Under the pieces are notes generated by a model. It ran no database searches. It saw nothing but the letters and a program-made list of their open reading frames with translations, and was not told the DNA's origin. Shown here one piece after another: positions 1 to 7,454 of a stretch of DNA of 64,000 nucleotides (position 1 is its first letter; each line of letters opens with the position of its first letter). Origin of the DNA: Coxiellaceae bacterium (GTDB lineage: Bacteria > Pseudomonadota > Gammaproteobacteria > Coxiellales > Coxiellaceae). The stretch lies in NCBI GenBank assembly GCA_029212885.1, contig JARGPC010000011.1, positions 1-64,000 on the forward strand, in the 5' to 3' direction. The position numbers were made by a program, and so were the translations under genes.

Positions 1-2
1 AC

Positions 3-167
3 ATTTCATGGCTATCTCCGGGTATAGATTTGACACCATATTATATAGTTATCGATGGGCAATGTATGTTAACGCTGTCTGGCGTATCGAAATGTGATGG
101 AACCCCTGCTGTTGAACCTGAAGTAGGATGTGGCGATGAAGATACCGCGACAAAGGCTTTTACATAA
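3..167 (+). CDS. 3' end of an unidentified protein gene (truncated by window edge)
   Basis: The frame is open from the window edge and ends in TAA at 165-167. It encodes about 54 C-terminal residues with three cysteines (one in GQCML, one in SKCDG, one in VGCGD), reminiscent of the disulfide-bearing tail of an exported or pilin-like protein. Too little is visible for a family assignment. It converges on and overlaps the trmL stop by 8 bases. The other two plus frames are closed early, which favours this one. Confidence 0.4.
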   Translation: MSWLSPGIDLTPYYIVIDGQCMLTLSGVSKCDGTPAVEPEVGCGDEDTATKAFT

Positions 168-618
168 ACTTTAACTGCCGCCAGGCTTCATACAAAATAA
201 TGCTGACAGCATTGGATAAATTAAGGCTGCGGCTTTCGGGTTTCATGGGGATGCGTATGCGCTGTTCGGTAGGTGTGTTATCAATAATATCCATTGGCAA
301 ACCGCGCGTCTCAGGGCCGAACATTAGCATGTCTTCATCGGCGTATTTTGCTTCGCTGTGTGGACGGCTGCCTTTGGTAGTGCAAGCATAAATACATCTG
401 TCTTTATGTTGCTTGGCAAAGCTTTCATAATCATCATATTGTTGCACATGGGCAAACTCATGGTAATCCAGCCCGGCGCGCCGGCATTGTTTGTCCGACA
501 AATCAAATCCTAAGGGGTGTATCACATGTAGCTGTGCGCCACTGTTAGCGCATAAGCGAATAATATTACCCGTGTTGGGTGGGATTTCCGGTTGGTATAA
601 AACAATGTGTAAGCTCAT
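160..618 (-). CDS. trmL: tRNA (cytidine(34)-2'-O)-methyltransferase TrmL
   Basis: SPOUT-class methyltransferase that 2'-O-methylates the wobble nucleotide of certain leucine tRNAs in the cytoplasm. At 152 residues it is the usual compact TrmL/YibK length. Visible family motifs are the N-terminal [18 protein letters not shown], the central FGPETRGLP (cofactor-binding knot) and the C-terminal [20 protein letters not shown], which form the trefoil knot. An AAGGA ribosome site precedes the ATG. It is followed on the same strand by nothing recognisable. The mlaA terminator lies just upstream, so it is probably transcribed alone. Confidence 0.93.
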   Translation of the reverse strand: MSLHIVLYQPEIPPNTGNIIRLCANSGAQLHVIHPLGFDLSDKQCRRAGLDYHEFAHVQQYDDYESFAKQHKDRCIYACTTKGSRPHSEAKYADEDMLMFGPETRGLPMDIIDNTPTEQRIRIPMKPESRSLNLSNAVSIILYEAWRQLKFM

Positions 619-640
619 TGGATTCCTTGGCGGGATTCAT

Positions 641-669
641 AAAAAAAGGGAGCGTATACTAGCTCCCTT
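641..669 (-). terminator. Rho-independent terminator of mlaA
   Basis: Eight-base arms aagggagc (646-653) and gctccctt (662-669) enclose an 8-base loop. On the minus strand the hairpin is followed by a run of U (the a-tract 641-647). It lies 23 bases past the mlaA stop and upstream of trmL, separating the two minus-strand genes. Confidence 0.85.
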
Positions 670-691
670 GAAAGTGCAAATGAGTATGTTG

Positions 692-1708
692 TTAAGCGGT
701 TCTATGCCCCATTTTACCTCCAGCCAGTGCGGTTGGTTTATCCTTGCTTGGTCTGTGGCTTACTTTGATCTTATCACTCCCTTTGGGGGTGGAGGTTGGC
801 ACGGGCGTGGTGGTGCTGCCATCAGCAGTGATCATGCCGCTTTCATTAGCAACAGGGTCAGTAATAATGTTGCCTTGTATGCCAGATTCAGTAGGGTCGA
901 AGTAGCTCGCTTGGCTTAATGGTACGCTGTTACGTTGAATTTGAGAGTTTCGAGCTTGTATGTAACCGTTTCGGATAAATACATAGGGGTCGAATGCATT
1001 ACGCATGAGTTTATACGCTGGCATTAATCGCGCTTGCAGGTCAATTTGTTTACCACCCAGCAAGGCCCAGACTGTACCGCTCCTATTAAAGTAAGGGTAG
1101 GGGCTCATGTAGATATTAAATGGGATTGCGAAACCATCGCGGAATGTGGATGGCCCCAAAATGGGTAGCATGATAAATTTTGAGCGCTTAGCACCCCAAG
1201 TGGCCAACGTCATGCCAAAATCAGTTTGGTGTGGTTTGAGGCCCATGTGTTTGGCTACATCAAAGATGCCGCCGATCCCAATGGTGCTATTAATGATCAA
1301 GCGCCAGAAGTCATTAAAGAAGTATTTTACTTTACCTTGCAATAGGTCATTTGGCAGGGTAGTAACGGTGCTGATGTTATTGTAGACATTACTGACACCA
1401 CGTTGTACAGGGCTCCACACGCCGTTGGAATAAATATAGGCAATCGGTTCTACAAACAGTCCAAGAAACACTTTATTAAATTCGAATACGCCCCGGTTGA
1501 ATGTTTCATACGGGTCTACTTGGTAGCCGTTTTGTTGTAAGTTCGGGTTGGTGAGTGTTTCGGGAGGTGTGCTTTCAAGTGTTTTTTGCGTATCTTCTGC
1601 GGTTGTAGCACCAATTTTGTGTAGATTAGCAAAACTGCTGGAAAAACTTGCGCATAAAGCAACAGTTAAGCCAATGCTAGTTACCTTGCCAAAAATGTTT
1701 TTATTCAT
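692..1708 (-). CDS. mlaA: MlaA/VacJ family outer-membrane lipid-asymmetry protein
   Basis: Component of the Mla system that removes mislocalised phospholipids from the outer leaflet of the outer membrane. The family core is clear: DPYETFNRGVFEFNK (about residues 66-80), then FNDFWRLIINSTIGIGGIFD and TFRDGFAIPFN. The start is preceded by AAGGAT. The first 28 residues form a Sec signal peptide. Its only cysteine (C19) has Leu at -1, so no canonical lipobox is visible, whereas most MlaA proteins are lipoproteins. A C-terminal Pro/Thr/Ser/Lys-rich extension of about 60 residues brings it to 338 residues, longer than E. coli MlaA. No other mla gene is adjacent. Confidence 0.88.
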   Translation of the reverse strand: MNKNIFGKVTSIGLTVALCASFSSSFANLHKIGATTAEDTQKTLESTPPETLTNPNLQQNGYQVDPYETFNRGVFEFNKVFLGLFVEPIAYIYSNGVWSPVQRGVSNVYNNISTVTTLPNDLLQGKVKYFFNDFWRLIINSTIGIGGIFDVAKHMGLKPHQTDFGMTLATWGAKRSKFIMLPILGPSTFRDGFAIPFNIYMSPYPYFNRSGTVWALLGGKQIDLQARLMPAYKLMRNAFDPYVFIRNGYIQARNSQIQRNSVPLSQASYFDPTESGIQGNIITDPVANESGMITADGSTTTPVPTSTPKGSDKIKVSHRPSKDKPTALAGGKMGHRTA

Positions 1709-1857
1709 ACGGAGATCCTTTCACGTGTTGCCGGGTATTTAGCTGGTAGTGTAACAGTTATTTTCGTTGAAGCTAAGCTAAAGTTACGCGAGAACGGCTG
1801 GTAGTGTCTATCAGCGCGGTGTTATACTAGCTCAGCCAACTATTTGTGAGAATTAAT

Positions 1858-2703
1858 ATGCTAAATCCATTTCAGGCCATTGCATCTGTTTTGTTCACGC
1901 CAGGTACTCAACCGCAGCGTTTTGCTAAAGCGCAAGCAGCGGGTGCGCACGGTGTGATGTTAGATCTTGAAGACGCTGTTGGTGATAATGATAAGGTGGT
2001 GGCTCGTGATACCATTTGTGAATACATTGACAGTTATCAACCACAACCGCATTTTATGTGTGGTATGCGTATAAACCCATTATCTACGCCATTTGGTGTC
2101 GGGGATTTGGCTCGGCTTAGTGAGTGTCGACAAATGCCGCAATTGCTTGCATTGCCTAAGGTGGAAAGCCCTGATGAGGTGCGGTCTGCTGCTGAGTTAG
2201 AGATACCATTGTTGGTAATGATTGAATCTGAGCTGGGTTTACGGCGTGCAGAAGAAATTTTAGCGGCCAGTGAGCGGGTTGAGGTGTTGTTTTTTGGTGG
2301 CTATGATTTTGCAGCCGATTTAGGAGCGCAGTGTGACTGGCAAAGCATGCTAATGATACGCAGTCAGTTAGTTTTGTTAGCGCGACGGTTTGATTGTGCA
2401 TTATGGGACGTGCCCTATATTAATTTAGAAGATAAAAACGAAGTAGCATTGAATGAAGAATGCGAATCATTAAAGGCGATGGGGTTTACCGGTAAAATGG
2501 CTATTCACCCCAAGCACATTGCCACGATAAATGAAGTGTTTATGCCAAATACAGCAGAAGTGGCAGATGCGCAAGCCATCTTGCGGGCGATGCAGCAGTC
2601 GGATGGTAATGCTTGTCGTCATAATGGCAAAATGCTTGATCAACCCTTGATACGAAGTGCGGAACGAATTATAGCGATGAATGAAATGAGGAATAACCAA
2701 TGA
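1858..2703 (+). CDS. CitE-like CoA-ester lyase, probable (S)-citramalyl-CoA lyase
   Basis: HpcH/HpaI aldolase - citrate lyase beta family, a TIM barrel of about 281 residues. Visible motifs are LFTPGTQPQRFAKAQAAG, GVMLDLEDAVGD (metal/CoA site), the MIESELGLRRAEEI strand and GKMAIHPKHIATINEVF. With the following MaoC-type hydratase and family I CoA-transferase it forms the gene set known for itaconate degradation (ccl/ripC with ich/ripB and ict/ripA). In that pathway this enzyme would split (S)-citramalyl-CoA to acetyl-CoA and pyruvate. An in-frame GTG at 1846 would add four residues; I chose ATG 1858 because gtgag lies at ribosome-site distance. The stop overlaps the next ATG. A generic L-malyl/citramalyl lyase is the alternative. 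Confidence 0.8.
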   Translation: MLNPFQAIASVLFTPGTQPQRFAKAQAAGAHGVMLDLEDAVGDNDKVVARDTICEYIDSYQPQPHFMCGMRINPLSTPFGVGDLARLSECRQMPQLLALPKVESPDEVRSAAELEIPLLVMIESELGLRRAEEILAASERVEVLFFGGYDFAADLGAQCDWQSMLMIRSQLVLLARRFDCALWDVPYINLEDKNEVALNEECESLKAMGFTGKMAIHPKHIATINEVFMPNTAEVADAQAILRAMQQSDGNACRHNGKMLDQPLIRSAERIIAMNEMRNNQ

Positions 2704-3233
2704 AAAAAGAAGATCATGCTTTTTATTCGCATGTAAAGATCCATGATAATTTATACAGAGAGCGTAATGGTGTTGAATATGAAGACTTTGAAGTCGGCCA
2801 AGTATTTCAGCATCGCCCCGGTTTAACGGTGACGCAAGATATGAATACACAACATACCTTAATGACTTATAACCAAGCAATGATTCATACCGATGTGCGG
2901 TATGCAGCGAAAACCGAATGGGAAAAGCCATTGATTGTAAGTACATTGACGTTGTCATTGGTGACGGGTATGTCAACAAAAACCTTTGGTCGTGTGGTGG
3001 CAAACTTGGCCTGGAATAATGTCAATATGACTTATCCATTATATGCCGGTGATACGTTATATGCTGAATCCGAGGTCAAAGAAAAACGTTTATCGAAATC
3101 ACGTAAAGGACAGGGTATTTTAACCATCCATACGCGTGGCATGAATAATAATGGTACTGAAGTATGCTCATTTGACCGTACATTTTTAGTGTATTGCCGT
3201 GGTTATGGTCCCTATGAGAAAGCGGAATACTAA
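2700..3233 (+). CDS. MaoC-like hotdog hydratase, probable itaconyl-CoA hydratase
   Basis: 177-residue MaoC-type dehydratase. The segments YEDFEVGQVFQHRPGLTVTQ (about 26-45) and NVNMTYPLYAGDTLYAESEV (about 102-121) match the hotdog fold of MaoC/mesaconyl-CoA hydratases. Its ATG overlaps the upstream stop by four bases (ATGA) and the CoA-transferase starts at the base after its stop, so the three genes are translationally linked. By context it would hydrate itaconyl-CoA (or mesaconyl-CoA) to citramalyl-CoA, the role of Ich/RipB. The substrate is inferred from the neighbours rather than from a residue signature. Confidence 0.78.
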   Translation: MKKEDHAFYSHVKIHDNLYRERNGVEYEDFEVGQVFQHRPGLTVTQDMNTQHTLMTYNQAMIHTDVRYAAKTEWEKPLIVSTLTLSLVTGMSTKTFGRVVANLAWNNVNMTYPLYAGDTLYAESEVKEKRLSKSRKGQGILTIHTRGMNNNGTEVCSFDRTFLVYCRGYGPYEKAEY

Positions 3234-4553
3234 ATGAGCGTTGATCGTTATTATCAATCCAAATTAATGAGTGCTGAACAAGCGGTTGAAAAAATTGCTG
3301 ATCATAGTCGCTGTTGCATGAGCCATGGTATTTCACAGCCACCGGCGATATTAAAAGCCTTGGCTGATCGTGCTAGGGCTGGCGATTTAACTGACTTGTC
3401 TGTTTATTATGTGCATTCAGAAAATGCTGCTGCAGAGACTATTTTAGCTGATGACTTGGTTGATGTGTTTCATCCGGTGGCGGGCTTTTATGCTGCTGCT
3501 GAAAAACGTTTGCGTCAATTGGATGAAATTAAAGGTAGGCGAGTCGTTAATTTTACACCGAATACTTTAAGCCAATATCCACGCCTTTTAAAGGATCATA
3601 TTAAGCCTGATAGTTTTATCACCATGGTGAGTCCCATGGATGAGGCGGGGTATTTTTCATTGGGTACTAGTCCTGATTACGGGCGCATGGCATCGCGCAT
3701 TGCACCCACCGTGATTGTTGAAGTCAATAAGCATATGCCGCGCACATTTGGTGATACTAAAATTCATGTCACTGAAGTGGCGGCAATTGTTGAGCATAAT
3801 AGCCTGTTGCAGCAAATGATTGCGCGTGAGCCAACAGAAGCGGAGTTTACTATTGCGAAAATTATTGCTGAGCAAATTAATGACGGTGATACGTTGCAGT
3901 TGGCGGCCAGTGGTGTGTCTAAAGCGGTGTGCCAATGTTTGCATAACCATAAAGACTTGGGTTTGCACTCGGAGTTATTGTCTTCTGGATTGGTGTCATT
4001 AATGCAGTCCGGTGTTTTGAATGGTCGACGTAAAAATATTCACACCCACAAACATTTATTTACCTTGTGTTACGGTAATGCTGCCTTATATGAATACATG
4101 GATCACAATCCGGCGATTGAAGGCTATGGCACGGATTATATTAATAACCCCGAAGTGATTGCACGCAATCATAATATGTTTTCAATCAATTCAGCCGTGG
4201 AGATTGATTTGTTTGGTCAAACCAGTGCCGAATCGATGGCATGGCGACAATACAGTGGTGCAGGTGGCCAAAATGATTTTGTGCGTGGTGCCTATCAATC
4301 ACAAGGTGGTCGATCGGTATTGGCTTTTGCATCGACAGCAAAAAAAGGCACGATTTCTCGTATTGTGCCGAAGATAAATGGCACGGTCACTAATAATCGC
4401 ATGGATGTTGATTGGGTGATTACTGAATTTGGTCAAGTGCAGATGAAAGGCTTAACCACCTATGAGCGCACCAAGGCGCTGATTAAATTGGCGCATCCCG
4501 ATTACCGTGAGGCATTGCATAATGCCGCGGTGGAGCAACATATTTTTGTTTGA
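3234..4553 (+). CDS. Family I CoA-transferase, probable itaconate CoA-transferase
   Basis: 439-residue acetyl-CoA hydrolase / 4-hydroxybutyrate CoA-transferase family protein. Motifs include VSPMDEAGYFSLGTSPDYG (about 128-146), the catalytic-glutamate segment NSAVEIDLFGQTSAE (about 316-330) and GAGGQNDFVRGA just after it. The length and domain order fit Ict/RipA, which loads CoA onto itaconate. It is the last gene of a tight three-gene operon (1858-4553) followed by an inverted repeat. In Yersinia and Salmonella the equivalent ripABC set supports survival in macrophages, which make itaconate. Generic 4-hydroxybutyrate or succinyl-CoA transfer cannot be excluded from sequence alone. Confidence 0.8.
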   Translation: MSVDRYYQSKLMSAEQAVEKIADHSRCCMSHGISQPPAILKALADRARAGDLTDLSVYYVHSENAAAETILADDLVDVFHPVAGFYAAAEKRLRQLDEIKGRRVVNFTPNTLSQYPRLLKDHIKPDSFITMVSPMDEAGYFSLGTSPDYGRMASRIAPTVIVEVNKHMPRTFGDTKIHVTEVAAIVEHNSLLQQMIAREPTEAEFTIAKIIAEQINDGDTLQLAASGVSKAVCQCLHNHKDLGLHSELLSSGLVSLMQSGVLNGRRKNIHTHKHLFTLCYGNAALYEYMDHNPAIEGYGTDYINNPEVIARNHNMFSINSAVEIDLFGQTSAESMAWRQYSGAGGQNDFVRGAYQSQGGRSVLAFASTAKKGTISRIVPKINGTVTNNRMDVDWVITEFGQVQMKGLTTYERTKALIKLAHPDYREALHNAAVEQHIFV

Positions 4554-4583
4554 TGTAATAACTGCCATTGTAAGCAAGTCGGT

Positions 4584-4669
4584 CAGGGGTGCCTTTTGAG
4601 TGACGTATGATACATGGAAGTAAAGGAGTACGAATACAGGGATGTATGTTCGGAAGAAAGGCACCCCTG
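4584..4669. repeat. Long imperfect inverted repeat downstream of the CoA-transferase
   Basis: The 13-base arm caggggtgccttt (4584-4596) is exactly complementary to aaaggcacccctg (4657-4669). Pairing continues imperfectly outward on both sides, and inside there is a further atgatacat/gatgtat pairing. It could act as a transcript-end hairpin for the lyase-hydratase-transferase operon or be a small dispersed palindromic element. No second copy was seen in this window. Confidence 0.6.
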
Positions 4670-4723
4670 TCTGGCTTGTTGGATGAACTGCAATTATTTA
4701 TCAAGGCGCACAGCGTACCGCCT

Positions 4724-4867
4724 TGTCATTCCTGGCTTGACCAGGAATCCATGGATCCCGGCTCGTTGGCCGGGACGACTTCGTCGCTTCATGGCTCGCT
4801 GCACTCCGTTCCGCTGCGTTTTACTTCCGTAAAACGACGAAGTCGCCCCGGGCAAGGACCCGGGGGC
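4724..4867. repeat. Composite dispersed repeat, family A
   Basis: Contains a gtcattcctgg...ccaggaatccat palindrome (4724-4752), then ggatcccggc...gccggga, a cgacttcgtcg...cgacgaagtcg pairing and ccgggcaaggacccggg. The same core (tcatcccggc...gccgggatcc) occurs at 9690, 28660, 58310 and 60081. With the inverted repeat before it, this accounts for most of the 348-base gap at 4554-4901; I see no gene there, and the open frames crossing it are repeat-derived. Confidence 0.75.
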
Positions 4868-4901
4868 AGCACCCTATACACCTTGATGTCATCACGCAGT
4901 T

Positions 4902-5303
4902 TTATCTACCAAATCCAATCAAACCACCTGCTTTAGCGCCAGTTTTTTCAGTGTCATCAGTAAAGCGCGCTAAACCATTCGATTCAAAATGAAAGGTAAG
5001 TTTTTGTGTGCTGCCATCAAATTGTGTTTGATTCGGAATCAGTGTCATAGTGGCAATGCCTTTTTTAGCGTCTGTTAATTGGTATTTATATTGTCCGGTG
5101 AGTTTCTTACCGCTGGGGATTTCAACTGTGGTAAACGTTTTCTCAGCATAAGTGACCTTTAATACTTTGCCGGCAGGTTTGCCATAGGTGTATGCCGCAT
5201 ACAATGTTTTGCCATTGAGTGATGCGGGGTAGCTGGTTGTATGATGGGATGCAAATAATGTAATGGGCAACAGCGCTAGTAATAGAGTGAGTATTTTTTT
5301 CAT
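4902..5303 (-). CDS. Small exported protein of unknown function
   Basis: 133 residues with a clear Sec signal peptide (MKKILTLLLALLPITLFAS, cleavage probably near residue 18). The mature part is a predicted beta-rich domain with alternating hydrophobic/polar strands such as GKVLKVTYAEKTFTTVEI and KLTFHFESNGLARF. An in-frame start 22 codons earlier exists, but ATG 5303 is preferred because AAGGACG precedes it at proper spacing and it places the signal peptide at the N-terminus. No lipobox or recognised family. The gene ends against the repeat cluster and is probably monocistronic. Confidence 0.7.
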   Translation of the reverse strand: MKKILTLLLALLPITLFASHHTTSYPASLNGKTLYAAYTYGKPAGKVLKVTYAEKTFTTVEIPSGKKLTGQYKYQLTDAKKGIATMTLIPNQTQFDGSTQKLTFHFESNGLARFTDDTEKTGAKAGGLIGFGR

Positions 5304-5523
5304 GATAACGTCCTTATTGGTTTGATGCTTAGCTAGTTGAAGGATAAAGCTGAACTTCTTGTTAGTCAAGTGCTTTACGTGAGTAATTCATTGATTTAAA
5401 ACAATAAAATAAGCAATACCGCGCGCCATTACTTTGCCAACTTAGTCATATCAATAACCTTACGTTAAGGCCAAAGCTTTATACTATTCCTATATAAATG
5501 AAGTACATATGTAGGGCTGATAT

Positions 5524-6891
5524 ATGAGTAGAGCCACAGAAATTGCAGTGGATTATCGACAGGCATTAAATGCAGATCGTACAGTAAAAAGTTTATTTGA
5601 ATCAGATAATAAAAACAGAAGCACTGATAAGCATCGTGTTGCATGGAATCAAGTTGATGAAGAGCAGTTTAAGGCAGATCTCTTTACATTAACCAGTAGA
5701 CCGGATCTATTGTTGAGTGCTCAATTTGATGGGATAAAATCATTTTCAATAGATGCTGCTAATTCCGATGCAAAACATTATTTGCGCTTAGGTCTATTGC
5801 ATAGCTTATTAGAATATACATACAAAGATAGCCCTGAATTTAAACCGTTGAAGGATGCTTTAAAGCCACTGCTCGATATGCTTAGTAATCCACCTGGGTT
5901 ATTTGCTGCTGTTAAGCAAGCATCGTCAAATATTTCATCACTTCTTGGCTCCCTGGAAGAGCTTCATGACGGTATCTCAAAAGCACGGATTCAGAGTGAG
6001 CAACAACAGGTGATGACAAAAATGATTTTTTTGATGTTGGAGTCCGCCACGAAAGAAATCGATAAACAAGCTCGTGCGGTAAAATGGCTTTTGCCAATCT
6101 CTCGAATTGATCAGCTTAAAAACAATTTCCACAGTTTGTTAAAGAAAAAAGCAGCGAGTGAAGACAAGAATGAAACAACATCACCTTCTAAAGTGGTGGT
6201 TGATTCTGTTGATACCACTTCTGCCAGCCAGACATGGACTGAATATCTCTGGAGTTGTATGCCATCTTCTGAAACGGTAGGAAATGTCGCTGAGTCTGTA
6301 GCATATACTGCCGCTGCTGCAGTTGTCATCGGTGCAGCAGCTCCAGCAACGGCGGCCTTTGTTGGAGCTGCTGCGGTAGCAGTGCAAGCTGCGAGTCGTG
6401 TTGGACCTGCATGGACACAAGCCCCAGTTGCTGCACGGCAAAGTGCTTCTCAACCTACCGTTAATATTAAAGATACGCTTGCAAATAATCTAACCGAATA
6501 CCTCTGTGATAGGGCCGACAAAGGTACAAGTGTATTTAATGTCGATTGGTATGCTTCTATTACAGGTCGAGGTTTTACGGCAGGCACAAAAGTATCTGCT
6601 GCAGGAGAGTTAATAAATTTACTGGACGATGTTGGTTCGCCATCCATACTATCTGATTCTAGTCATGAAAAGCATGAGCTGTATTGTAAAGCTTTAACTA
6701 CCGGTACTTTATTAAAAACTATTACAGACAGTAAGGGGCTGCCAGAAGGCATTAAGAATACACTTAAAGGTGCCGGTTCAGCAACTGAAAAAGTACAAGC
6801 GTTGATTGGTATGTTAAAAAATCAGCCTACTGGGCGGCGTGCTGCTGATAATAATGTGGCTGATAATTCCCTGCCTCAACGTTTACCCTGA
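5524..6891 (+). CDS. Hypothetical effector-like protein with Ala-rich hydrophobic segment
   Basis: 455 residues, not recognised. The N-terminal 240 residues are charged and mostly helical. A strongly hydrophobic Ala/Val-rich stretch at about 257-288 could form one or two membrane passes. The C-terminal part is polar, with Gly/Ser-rich turns. There is no signal peptide. It is a monocistronic plus-strand gene after a 220-base upstream region and overlaps the tail of the converging thioesterase by 16 bases. The mix of soluble helical N-terminus plus internal hydrophobic hairpin, with no bacterial homologue I recognise, is typical of translocated proteins in this group of bacteria. That role is inference only. 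Confidence 0.6.
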   Translation: MSRATEIAVDYRQALNADRTVKSLFESDNKNRSTDKHRVAWNQVDEEQFKADLFTLTSRPDLLLSAQFDGIKSFSIDAANSDAKHYLRLGLLHSLLEYTYKDSPEFKPLKDALKPLLDMLSNPPGLFAAVKQASSNISSLLGSLEELHDGISKARIQSEQQQVMTKMIFLMLESATKEIDKQARAVKWLLPISRIDQLKNNFHSLLKKKAASEDKNETTSPSKVVVDSVDTTSASQTWTEYLWSCMPSSETVGNVAESVAYTAAAAVVIGAAAPATAAFVGAAAVAVQAASRVGPAWTQAPVAARQSASQPTVNIKDTLANNLTEYLCDRADKGTSVFNVDWYASITGRGFTAGTKVSAAGELINLLDDVGSPSILSDSSHEKHELYCKALTTGTLLKTITDSKGLPEGIKNTLKGAGSATEKVQALIGMLKNQPTGRRAADNNVADNSLPQRLP

Positions 6892-7376
6892 AGGTGTTTG
6901 TCTTGGTAGTCTTTGCGCAGACTTTTGCGTAGTTCGGCATTTTTAGAGCGACGCGTATCATTATCATTGCGCAACTTGAGCGGTTTTACTTTGCAAGGTT
7001 TGTGTTTTTCATCCATCGCCACCATGGTGAAGTAACTGGTATTGGTATGACGCTTGATGCCCGATGAAATTTCTTCTGACACAACTCGAATACCCACTTC
7101 CATGGATGTTTTTCCAACATGGTTAACGCTAGCATAAAAGGTGACAAGCTCACCTACACGGATGGCTTGTTTAAATAACACATAATCGACAGATAAGGTT
7201 ACAGTATAAAAGCCGCTGTATCGAGAAGCGCAGGCATAAGCAACGCGATCCATGAGTTGTAAAATAGCACCACCATGCACATTGCCACCAAAATTAGCCA
7301 TGTCGGGTGTCATGATTTCGGTCATGGTGACTTCGCGATGATCGCCAGTATTGGGTGTGTCACAGCAGTGATCCAT
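6876..7376 (-). CDS. Acyl-CoA thioesterase, YciA/BFIT-type hotdog protein
   Basis: 166-residue cytoplasmic acyl-CoA thioester hydrolase. The hotdog signature is visible: MTPDMANFGGNVHGGAILQL (about 23-42), DRVAYACASRYSG and TLSVDYVLFKQAIRVGELV. The N-terminus lacks a signal peptide and the C-terminus is a Lys/Arg-rich tail of about 35 residues. AGGAGC precedes the ATG at six bases. Substrate range (short- to long-chain acyl-CoA) cannot be read from sequence. The 3' end overlaps the converging unknown gene by 16 bases. Confidence 0.88.
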   Translation of the reverse strand: MDHCCDTPNTGDHREVTMTEIMTPDMANFGGNVHGGAILQLMDRVAYACASRYSGFYTVTLSVDYVLFKQAIRVGELVTFYASVNHVGKTSMEVGIRVVSEEISSGIKRHTNTSYFTMVAMDEKHKPCKVKPLKLRNDNDTRRSKNAELRKSLRKDYQDKHLQGKR

Positions 7377-7454
7377 CGGTTGCTCCTAATAAGTAAACCG
7401 TAGACATTATAGACTATCTCAAAACCCTAATAATTACTGAAAAATCAGATGCTA

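Noticed and set aside
4607-4936. Overlapping plus-strand ORFs of 72-109 codons
   Set aside because: They run through the inverted repeat and family A repeat; the products are low-complexity palindrome translations, and similar peptides arise from the repeat at 58179-58458.
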